Shown in pieces: positions 1-6,194 of a stretch of DNA of 26,762 nucleotides. The stretch's first letter is position 1. Every line of letters begins with the position of its first letter. Under the pieces are notes generated by a model that was not told the origin of the DNA, did no database searches, and worked only from the letters and a program-made list of their open reading frames with translations. Position numbers and translations under genes: made by a program. The DNA lies in IMG/VR virus record IMGVR_UViG_3300006638_000021, positions 1 through 26,762 of that record; one strand, given 5' to 3'. This DNA comes from a virus.

Positions 1-2
1 CG

Positions 3-761
3 ACTGCCCTGCGCAATCAGGTGGAAGAGAACACCTTGCTGGTTCGTGACCTCCTTACTCGCCCCGCGCCCGCCACGCCCGCGACGGTGCCGTCTCCCCC
101 GCAGTCTCCCGAGGACTTCTTGAAGTCGCTTGGCGCAACAGACGCCGACATCAAGGATTACGGCGAGCTGCTCCCGATCGTGGTTCGGCTCGCGCAGAAC
201 ATGTATCAGCCGACTATCGGCAAGCTCGAAGCTGAGCTGACGCAGCTGCGAAACGCCGCTGTGCAGAACGCGACGGCGAGCGTTGAGGAGCGCAAACAGG
301 CCATCTGGGACGCCCTTGACCGGTCTGTTCAGCAGTGGCGTGTCATCAATGAAAGCGACCACTTTCTTGACTGGCTGAGAATTGTTGATATATTCAGTGG
401 TGTGACTCGCCACGTAGCACTGGCGAGCGCCTTCAAGAACCTCGACCGCGCACGTGTTGTGGCCATCTTTGAGGCGTATGCAAGGGAACACCCCGAGCAG
501 GCACGAGCCCCCGGCGCCCCGATCGTGGACCCGGAGACACTCGTAGTCCCCCCAACACAAGGCGGACAGCCTCCGGTGACTCCCGAAGGTAGTGGGTCGA
601 AGAAGGTTTGGACCGAAGGCGAGATCCGAAACTTCTACACCCGAGTGCGGAAGAAGTTGGTGTCAGCAGAAGAATACCAGCGCTTCCAGTCCGAGATCGC
701 GGCGGCTACCGCGGAAGGCCGAATCAAACCCGACCGACCCGACATCCACGCGAATCGGTAA
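3..761 (+). CDS. Scaffolding protein (partial at left edge)
   Basis: Probable scaffolding protein that guides procapsid assembly and is lost on maturation. The frame is open to the window edge. The first possible start, a GTG at position 21, has no ribosome binding site and lies in a helical, coiled-coil-like stretch, so the true start is probably to the left. A Pro/Thr-rich linker is followed by a helical core with aromatic residues and the pattern VINESDHFLDWL, known from scaffold proteins of this type. A second Pro-rich linker leads to a basic C-terminal domain (IRNFYTRVRKKL ... EGRI), which in scaffolds usually contacts the shell. The position directly before the capsid gene fits this role. 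It is not a close T7 gp9 look-alike; the call rests on pattern and position. Confidence 0.72.
   Translation, partial: TALRNQVEENTLLVRDLLTRPAPATPATVPSPPQSPEDFLKSLGATDADIKDYGELLPIVVRLAQNMYQPTIGKLEAELTQLRNAAVQNATASVEERKQAIWDALDRSVQQWRVINESDHFLDWLRIVDIFSGVTRHVALASAFKNLDRARVVAIFEAYAREHPEQARAPGAPIVDPETLVVPPTQGGQPPVTPEGSGSKKVWTEGEIRNFYTRVRKKLVSAEEYQRFQSEIAAATAEGRIKPDRPDIHANR
367..394 (+). promoter_or_regulatory. Candidate sigma70-like promoter inside scaffold gene
   Basis: TTGACT (367-372) and TATATT (389-394) are separated by 16 bases, and a TG one base before the -10 box (386-387) gives an extended -10. Each box matches the bacterial consensus at 5 of 6 positions. The site is an AT-rich patch in a GC-rich gene and lies about 400 bases upstream of the capsid gene, so it could boost capsid transcription. 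It also encodes protein, so chance remains possible. Confidence 0.38.
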
Positions 762-772
762 GCAAGAACAAC

Positions 773-798
773 TATAATTCCTTCGGGAGAGGTGATTT
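773..798 (+). promoter_or_regulatory. Capsid leader: TATAAT box and extended Shine-Dalgarno
   Basis: The 37-base gap before the capsid gene holds a perfect TATAAT (773-778), but no convincing -35 box was found at 16-18 bases spacing. It is followed by GGGAGAGGTGATTT directly before the GTG start. AGAGGTGAT pairs with an unusually long part of the 16S rRNA 3' end, predicting very strong initiation despite the GTG codon. The collagen-like fibre gene at 6195 has nearly the same leader (AGAGGTGATTC). The ribosome binding site is secure; promoter function is speculative. Confidence 0.5.
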
Positions 799-1908
799 GT
801 GGCTAACGCTGGTGCATACCCACTGGGTACTCCGTATCTCGGCTCCGCGCCGAGTCCCGCCTATTCAGGCGTCTTCATTCCGGTCATCTGGTCCGGCAAG
901 TTCGTAGAGAAGTTCTACGACGCTACCGTGCTGGGTGCGATTTCCTCGACGGACTACGAGGGTGAGATTCGCAATTTCGGCGACACCGTCAACATCCGCA
1001 CGCATCCGACGATCAACATTCAGCCGTACGCGGCCAACCAGGCATTGGTTGTGCAGCGCCCGTCGAGCCCGCTCGTCACTCTGTCGATCAACCAGGGCGC
1101 GTACTTCAATACCGTCCTTGACGACGTCATGGAGATCCAGTCCGACGTCGACCTTCTGAGCAACTGGGCGGACAACGCCTCCGAGCAGATGAAGGTGTAC
1201 GTCGACACGAACATCCTGACGGTCGACTCGATCGGCAACAACGTCTCTGCGTCCAACATGGGCACGGCTGCAGGCCGGCTCAGCGCCTCGATCAACCTCG
1301 GCTACAGCGTGAATACGCTAACCGCCGCGGCGACTTCCGGCGTGCCTCTGTTCCTCGGTTCCGTAGCCGGCGCGTCCGGCAACACGGGTGTGAGCATCGC
1401 ATTCGCTCGCAAGATCGTGGACTTCATCATCGACTGCGGTCTCGTCCTCGACGAACAGCGCGTTCCGGAAACGGGTCGCTGGATCGTTCTGCCGGCGTGG
1501 GCAGCTGCGATGATCAAGCGCGGCGTCTTCCAGCAGGCGTATTTGACCGGTGATGCCGTGTCTATCGCCCGCAACGGACGCCTCGGCATGATCGACCGGT
1601 TCACCGTATACGTGTCCAACCTGCTCCCGATGGGCGGCGCTGGCAACACGCGTGCCACGGGCACGGCCTATCCTGAGCTGGCTTCGGCTGCCAACGGTGG
1701 TGGTCTGGGCGTCAGCTCGGGCACGGAAACTGCGGTGTACTTCGGCCATTCGCTCGGTCTGACGTTTGCGTCTCAGATGACGAAAGTGGAAACTCTGCGG
1801 TCAGAGTCCACGTTCGGCACCCTGATGCGCGGACTGATGGTCTGGGGATTTCAAGTAATCAATCCTACGTTGGTCGGGTTCGCGGTTGTGGTCAACTCGG
1901 GCCTGTAA
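799..1908 (+). CDS. Major capsid protein (HK97-fold type)
   Basis: Main structural subunit of the icosahedral head, 369 residues. The N-terminal pattern FIPVIWSGKFVEKFYDAT, then DYEGEIRNFGDTVNIRT, then a run ending in ASEQMKVYVDTNIL, is the hallmark of a widespread phage coat-protein family with the HK97 fold, found in many podoviruses and siphoviruses. The start is GTG at 799, set 6 bases after an extended Shine-Dalgarno; an ATG-like alternative is absent. The gene follows the scaffold and is followed at once by a strong terminator, as expected for the most abundant virion protein. No extra surface domain is obvious. The fold is inferred from sequence pattern, not from a structure. Confidence 0.88.
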   Translation: MANAGAYPLGTPYLGSAPSPAYSGVFIPVIWSGKFVEKFYDATVLGAISSTDYEGEIRNFGDTVNIRTHPTINIQPYAANQALVVQRPSSPLVTLSINQGAYFNTVLDDVMEIQSDVDLLSNWADNASEQMKVYVDTNILTVDSIGNNVSASNMGTAAGRLSASINLGYSVNTLTAAATSGVPLFLGSVAGASGNTGVSIAFARKIVDFIIDCGLVLDEQRVPETGRWIVLPAWAAAMIKRGVFQQAYLTGDAVSIARNGRLGMIDRFTVYVSNLLPMGGAGNTRATGTAYPELASAANGGGLGVSSGTETAVYFGHSLGLTFASQMTKVETLRSESTFGTLMRGLMVWGFQVINPTLVGFAVVVNSGL

Positions 1909-1935
1909 TCGAATAGCCCCCTGGGGCTGACGATC

Positions 1936-1976
1936 AAGGGGGCTGTCTCTTAACCGGGGCAGCCCCCTTTCTTCTT
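1936..1976 (+). terminator. Rho-independent terminator after capsid gene
   Basis: A perfect 10-bp stem (AAGGGGGCTG at 1936-1945 with CAGCCCCCTT at 1960-1969) has a 14-base loop and is followed by TCTTCTT. It lies 28 bases after the capsid stop codon. A second copy of AGCCCCC at 1915-1921 could compete for the same GGGGGCT arm. Read-through is presumably partial, since the neck genes downstream share the strand and have no obvious promoter of their own. Confidence 0.85.
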
Positions 1977-1989
1977 AGAGGGATCGAAC

Positions 1990-2403
1990 ATGGTTACGAA
2001 CGTAGCAAAGAGCCTCGACGACGTCTTCACAGAAGTCCGCCTTCTGATCAACGACGTGGGCGTCGGCGGCTCGAACTTCCGCTACACGCAAGATCAGGTC
2101 ATGTCACAGTTCAACACTGCGCTGCGTGAGCTGTATCGCTACCGCCCGGACGCCTGGATAGGCAACTTCACGCAGGGCATTCTCGCGAACGCAGCCCTCC
2201 CGATGCCGACGTACGACGCCGAAGTTGATCTTGCGCAGGCACCTGCGACGCCGCTTCCGTTCGACGACCGGCTGTTTTTCAACGCCGTCGTATTTTTCAT
2301 GGTCGGTAGATTAGAATTAGGGGATGATGAATTTACAGACCAAGGTAGATCTTCCCAGCTCCTCTCCTCCTTCAAGCAAATGCTCGCCGGGCCTGGAGGT
2401 TGA
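1990..2403 (+). CDS. Neck/adaptor-like protein
   Basis: Small 137-residue protein, probably part of the head-to-tail connector. The N-terminal half has the pattern of adaptor proteins: a helix, then RYTQDQVMSQFNTALRELY ending in RPDAW, resembling the usual 'line-up of an acidic helix and a RPDA turn'. The C-terminal half (PLPFDDRLFFNAVVFFMVGRL ... DDEF) matches the closing helices of the same group. It lacks the longer beta-sheet part seen in full-size adaptors, so it is a compact form. AGAGGGAT (1977-1984) is a good ribosome binding site. Codon choice changes near 2310: AGA, TTA, GGG and ACA appear, unlike the first half of the gene. Family membership is inferred from pattern and position. 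Confidence 0.6.
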   Translation: MVTNVAKSLDDVFTEVRLLINDVGVGGSNFRYTQDQVMSQFNTALRELYRYRPDAWIGNFTQGILANAALPMPTYDAEVDLAQAPATPLPFDDRLFFNAVVFFMVGRLELGDDEFTDQGRSSQLLSSFKQMLAGPGG

Positions 2404-2404
2404 T

Positions 2405-2788
2405 ATGCGAACCACGAACACTGAACGCCGCCGTAAGTACGCCGACAACATTGAAGCGAATCGTGCGAAAGCTCGTCGGCACTACGCGAAACACAGTGAC
2501 CGACTGCGTCAAGAGCAGACTGATTGGCGTCTCGCTAACCCCCTCCGCTCTCGCGAGATTCAATGGAAGTCCGTGGGAATTCCCACGCCCCCATACCCAG
2601 CTCCGGCGGTGTGTGAGCAGTGCCATAAGCCCCCCGGTAAGAGGGCGTTGTGTGTTGATCATGATCACAAAACAGGCGAGTTCCGTGGGTGGTTGTGTGG
2701 TAAATGTAACTCTGGTCTTGCGCTGTTAGGCGACAATATCGAAGGGTTGATCGCCGCGTTTGTGTATCTGAATCGCAGGAGTCATTGA
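2405..2788 (+). CDS. Endonuclease VII-type HNH endonuclease
   Basis: Free-standing 127-residue nuclease of the recombination endonuclease VII group. Visible are two zinc-binding pairs, C70-C73 and C98-C101, the catalytic core VDHDH (85-88) and N102 in KCN, all in the usual order. A basic helical N-terminal region (1-55) probably binds DNA. The start at 2405 is preferred over the upstream in-frame ATG at 2324, because GGAGG (2395-2399) sits just before it and the longer form would read through the previous gene. T4 endonuclease VII resolves branched DNA; small stand-alone versions such as this between structural genes usually behave as homing-type endonucleases. Which applies here cannot be told from sequence. 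Confidence 0.88.
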   Translation: MRTTNTERRRKYADNIEANRAKARRHYAKHSDRLRQEQTDWRLANPLRSREIQWKSVGIPTPPYPAPAVCEQCHKPPGKRALCVDHDHKTGEFRGWLCGKCNSGLALLGDNIEGLIAAFVYLNRRSH

Positions 2789-2789
2789 C

Positions 2790-3533
2790 ATGGCCTTAGT
2801 TACCTTGGATGGGGTGGGGCAGTCGTCGTCGGCGATTGCGGGACAATCCACTACCTATATCGTGTCGAAGATTTTAACAAGGTCCCCGGCCATCCCGGAC
2901 AGCCTCGTGAACAGCGAGCTGCAGGACACTCTTCGGCACTTCTACACGATGTCGACCGGCTGGCGCGACACCGTCGGTCCGTACAATGTTGGACAGGGCG
3001 TGGGCTCACAGAGCAACCCTGTGCAGCTGAATCCCGTGGATCAATACAAGCAGGTCCAGTTCGTGCTTAATGCCTGGCTGTATCCCAACTTGCCTGGCTC
3101 GAACTCTCCGCAGGCACTCATCCCCTCAGCTCGCTTGCTGATTGGTTCGGATGTTGGTCCGCCGTCGCGGTTCTTCATGATGCGCCCTGATTTGATGCAG
3201 CTGTACGCTGTCCCCGACAAGAACTACGGCGCGATTCTGTACGCATACGCTGTGCTTCTGCCGGTGGTCAACACGACTAAACTGCCTAACATCGCTATAA
3301 CTCAACACCTGGACGCGCTGATGTGGGGCACGATGGAGCGGCTGTACCGCATGAAGGGGAAGCCGTGGAGCGACCCCGTGGCCGCGGGCGACTATCATCA
3401 GATGTACAACAAGGAGATCCTGCTCGCTCGCGATCAGGCGAACCGCGCGTACTCCGGCGTTAATACACCGGCTCAGTTCCCGCCGTTCGCGCCGCGCCGT
3501 TACGGCGGATATCCCCCCGCTGTGGCTGGGTGA
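2790..3533 (+). CDS. Head-tail adaptor / tail tubular protein A-like
   Basis: Protein of 247 residues, probably the ring that joins the portal to the tail, comparable in role to T7 gp11 or P22 gp4. The order fits that group: an N-terminal helix (LVNSELQDTLRHFY), a central beta-rich part, a segment ending in LYAVPDKNYGAILYAYAVLL, then a C-terminal helix pair around HLDALMWGTMERLYRMKGKPW and a helix ending ILLARDQANRAYSG. That closing pattern (a helix, 'KPWSDP', a long helix) is typical of these adaptors. AGGAG (2776-2780) precedes the start by 9 bases. The first 30 codons include TTA, AGG and ACA, unlike the rest of the gene. Confidence 0.68.
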   Translation: MALVTLDGVGQSSSAIAGQSTTYIVSKILTRSPAIPDSLVNSELQDTLRHFYTMSTGWRDTVGPYNVGQGVGSQSNPVQLNPVDQYKQVQFVLNAWLYPNLPGSNSPQALIPSARLLIGSDVGPPSRFFMMRPDLMQLYAVPDKNYGAILYAYAVLLPVVNTTKLPNIAITQHLDALMWGTMERLYRMKGKPWSDPVAAGDYHQMYNKEILLARDQANRAYSGVNTPAQFPPFAPRRYGGYPPAVAG

Positions 3534-3536
3534 TCC

Positions 3537-3959
3537 ATGATCACGACGTTCCTTTACGGCAACGCGAGTCAGCAGTTCGCGACAAAAGTGTGGAACTGGC
3601 CGCTGCTTCGAGTCTCCGGGTTGCTCGTGGATGCGACCTACGCGCCACGAATTAACGTCGACAAATACGTCAGCGATATACCGGCAGGCGCAGTCATCGC
3701 CCGCTCGAATGCTCTGGGCGCCTATATGGCGTCGCAGTTTTCGGTGAATGGCGTGTGCAGTGGATTACTGCCTCAGTTTGATGCTGTTCTCTGGCCGACG
3801 CCAGCCGTTGCGCTCGTGCTGTATGTTGACACCGGCGTCGACGGCACTTCCTCGTTGATCTACTATTCTGCCGATGGCGTCGGGTTTCCGCTCGTGGTGG
3901 ACGGCTTCAACTACTACATTGCGCCGAATCTGGTGTACGGCGGCTGGTTCCAGGTATGA
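3537..3959 (+). CDS. Small phage structural protein of unknown role
   Basis: Protein of 140 residues, mostly beta-strand and turns. It has the order DIPAGAVIARS, a central variable part, ALVLYVDTGVDGTSSLIYY, then FNYYIAPN, which resembles a common family of small phage proteins in tail/neck regions (typically 'DIPAGARVATS' followed by 'ALVLYKDTG' and a terminal strand). The function of that family is not known to me. It starts 3 bases after the adaptor gene with a weak ribosome binding site, so its translation is probably coupled. It overlaps the next gene by ATGA. A role in the tail or as a decoration protein is only a guess from position. Confidence 0.6.
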   Translation: MITTFLYGNASQQFATKVWNWPLLRVSGLLVDATYAPRINVDKYVSDIPAGAVIARSNALGAYMASQFSVNGVCSGLLPQFDAVLWPTPAVALVLYVDTGVDGTSSLIYYSADGVGFPLVVDGFNYYIAPNLVYGGWFQV

Positions 3960-4828
3960 CCCCGTGCGACCCATTTGGATTTGCGTCTGTGCTACTCCTG
4001 CACTTCGATGGCGCGGACGGTGACGCTGTCACAAATGATAGCTCGACATACGGCTGGCCAATCACGTTTGGAGGTAACGTCGGTATTCCGACAATTAGTG
4101 TTGCTCAACAGGAGTTCGGACCAAGCTCTCTGCAGCTCGTGCCACCTAACTCCGCCGGAGACCACTGGGTAAATACGCCCGTTGTGCCGGGCAGCGCTCT
4201 TGATGTCATCAGCGATGTTGGCGGTGTGCCGCCGGACTTCACGATAGAGTTCTGGTTTTATATTGGCGGCCCAGGCACTGGTGTGGTGTTGTGTGATTTC
4301 GGCAGCTCGGATGATTACAGCAACACGATTGGACTGCAGCTGGCTTGCTTATCAGATCCCGACTCGATCGGCGTTGCTCCTAGTATCCCCTTTTGGTCGC
4401 AGATCGAACATCAGACTGTTGTAACAGATGATGTTTGGCACCACTACGCACTTGTGAGGGCGAGCGGGGTCGTGCATTTATATTTGGATGGTGTGCAGGA
4501 CAGCGGTCTGGGAGTTACGGATTGGAGCGGCTTCACCGCGGCGCCCGGCGGATTCGTGTGGGTTGGGTCATCCCCGCTCGTCGGCGGAGGCGGTATTAGT
4601 AGCAACAGCTACATAGACGAGTTCCGGGTCTCCAACGTCGCTCGCTACACGGCGACCTTTGTGCCGTCTGTGACGGCTTTCGGACAGCAGTGCGCTCCGA
4701 TCGGAGGGGACGCCTCCGGCGGCTTCCGTTTGGCCCGCGCCTTCGCGCCTGTTATGCTGGCGAATGCGAGTTCGATAAACCCTAAGATTTACATGCCCGT
4801 AGAGAATACGACAGTGAGGGCAAAGTGA
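3956..4828 (+). CDS. LamG/concanavalin A-like domain protein
   Basis: Protein of 290 residues with one LamG-type jelly-roll domain over about residues 10-235. Diagnostic parts are LLLHFDGADGD at the N-terminus, FTIEFWFYI in the middle, WHHYALVRASGVVHLYLDG, and the closing strand YIDEFRVSNVARYTATF. Such domains bind sugars or proteins and are common in phage tails, where they can help to attach to surface glycans. The last 50 residues are a separate short tail. Start ATG 3956 overlaps the upstream stop by four bases. The domain call is firm; sugar binding and location on the tail tip are inferred from the neighbouring fibre genes. Confidence 0.82.
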   Translation: MTPCDPFGFASVLLLHFDGADGDAVTNDSSTYGWPITFGGNVGIPTISVAQQEFGPSSLQLVPPNSAGDHWVNTPVVPGSALDVISDVGGVPPDFTIEFWFYIGGPGTGVVLCDFGSSDDYSNTIGLQLACLSDPDSIGVAPSIPFWSQIEHQTVVTDDVWHHYALVRASGVVHLYLDGVQDSGLGVTDWSGFTAAPGGFVWVGSSPLVGGGGISSNSYIDEFRVSNVARYTATFVPSVTAFGQQCAPIGGDASGGFRLARAFAPVMLANASSINPKIYMPVENTTVRAK

Positions 4829-5160
4829 ACATCAGCGCCCGATTTAACCAAGGCCCGATCGAGAATAAGCGCTATCTGCTTGATTACACGCTTGAGCTGG
4901 CGCTGGGTGAAATTCTTACGGCCGTCGTCGCGCTCAGCATTACGTCGCCGACGGACCTCGTCAACGCCGGCGGCTTCCAGATCACGAGTATAGCCATTGC
5001 GCCTGCACCCTCTCTGCAGGCCGCGTACTTCGCGAGCTGCGCCAATCCCACCCTGGCTGATGGGCAGCAGTACCTCGTACAGTTTCAGGCGACGACCTCG
5101 CTCGGACAGGTCCTTGAGGACATCGTGGTGTACAACGTGAAGGAGAAGCTCGATGTCTAG
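4825..5160 (+). CDS. Probable fibre-tail adaptor protein
   Basis: Protein of 111 residues starting with GTG in a GTGA overlap. It has the shape of small immunoglobulin-like phage proteins often placed just before a fibre gene: an aromatic or basic N-terminus (GPIENKRYLLDYTLEL), a GEIL strand, an ITSPTDL strand, and a C-terminal strand ending DIVVYNVKEKLDV. Proteins with this pattern are often annotated as fibre-tail adaptors that connect the fibre N-terminus to the tail. The following fibre gene overlaps it by 8 bases, supporting a coupled product. No catalytic motif is visible, and the family call is tentative. Confidence 0.5.
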   Translation: MNISARFNQGPIENKRYLLDYTLELALGEILTAVVALSITSPTDLVNAGGFQITSIAIAPAPSLQAAYFASCANPTLADGQQYLVQFQATTSLGQVLEDIVVYNVKEKLDV

Positions 5161-6184
5161 CGCCCCACTTTTTCTCTTCAAAGACAATGTCTCCACGTTG
5201 GCGGCCAGCGCCATAGCGAGTTCGGACACGACCATTGCGGTGTCGACCGGCACTGGTGCGGATTTCCCGCCGCCCGGCGCCAATCAGCAGCTGGCTGTCA
5301 CGATCGAGGACGTCTCCGGCAACATTGAAGTTGTCTACTGCACGGGTATCAGCGGCGACACCTTGACGGTTGTTCGCGCCCAGGAAGGCTACAGTGCGCA
5401 GAATTTTGCTTCCGGTTCGCGCGTGGAGATGCGTGTGACGTCCGGAATTCTCGCGTCGTTCTTGCAGAAGCACGGCAACGACACGATGAACGGGACGACG
5501 GATCTCACCGGCGTCTTGGCCCTCGGATCAGGCGGCAGCATTCAAGGAGGCGAGTTCACTGGCGCTCTGCGTGGCAGTCCTGGCGAAACCGACAACCAGA
5601 TCACTGTTCCTACCGGAGGTGGCGCCCCGAAGGTTGGCACGAGCCCGATCCTGACCAAGTCGAATATTGAATCTAATCTGCCCGTGGGATACGGCTTGGT
5701 GGCGTCGCAGATGGTCCTCATGTGGAGCGGCGCGAGCAACGCCATACCCGCGGGCTATCTGATCTGCGACGGCAACAATCAGACGCCCAATCTTGAGAAC
5801 CACTTCATCGTCGGCGCCGGCGCCAGCTACGGTCTTGGCACTGTCGGCAACGTCTCGGGGACGACGAATGCCACTACCGGCGGTGCGCCAGCTGTCAATC
5901 CTGTGGTGTTGGTGGCCGGCAATCTGCCGGTGCATAAGCATCCGTTCGACTATTGGGACGGCAGCGGCGTGGCAATTATTGGCGATCCGCCGTTCGCGAA
6001 TCCCGGCTCCTACTTTTTTATGGGCAGCGGCGCCGGCACTAAAGTTTCGTACGCGGGCTCTCCGAATGCGGCCCCGAACGCTGTGGCATTCACGCCCACT
6101 ACTGTTGCGCCTGCCGCGCACACGCACACGTTCACCGCTACGGCGCCGCCGTTTTACGGCCTGTTCTTCATCATGAAAACCTAA
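5153..6184 (+). CDS. Tail fibre with collar domain
   Basis: Protein of 343 residues in two parts. Residues 1-105 form an N-terminal virion-attachment module (LAASAIASSDTTIAVSTGTG, GNIEVVYCTGISGDTLTVVR, EGYSAQ), a pattern found at the start of many phage fibres. Residues 180-343 are a tail-collar or microcystin-dependent-protein-like domain: MWSGASNAIPAGYLICDG, ENHFIVGAG, LPVHKH and the closing HTHTFTATAPPFYGLFFIMKT. In collar proteins the histidine-rich turn often binds metal and stabilises the trimer. AGGAG (5141-5145) lies before the ATG. It probably forms a short fibre or tail tip that contacts the host surface. Confidence 0.82.
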   Translation: MSSAPLFLFKDNVSTLAASAIASSDTTIAVSTGTGADFPPPGANQQLAVTIEDVSGNIEVVYCTGISGDTLTVVRAQEGYSAQNFASGSRVEMRVTSGILASFLQKHGNDTMNGTTDLTGVLALGSGGSIQGGEFTGALRGSPGETDNQITVPTGGGAPKVGTSPILTKSNIESNLPVGYGLVASQMVLMWSGASNAIPAGYLICDGNNQTPNLENHFIVGAGASYGLGTVGNVSGTTNATTGGAPAVNPVVLVAGNLPVHKHPFDYWDGSGVAIIGDPPFANPGSYFFMGSGAGTKVSYAGSPNAAPNAVAFTPTTVAPAAHTHTFTATAPPFYGLFFIMKT

Positions 6185-6194
6185 GAGGTGATTC

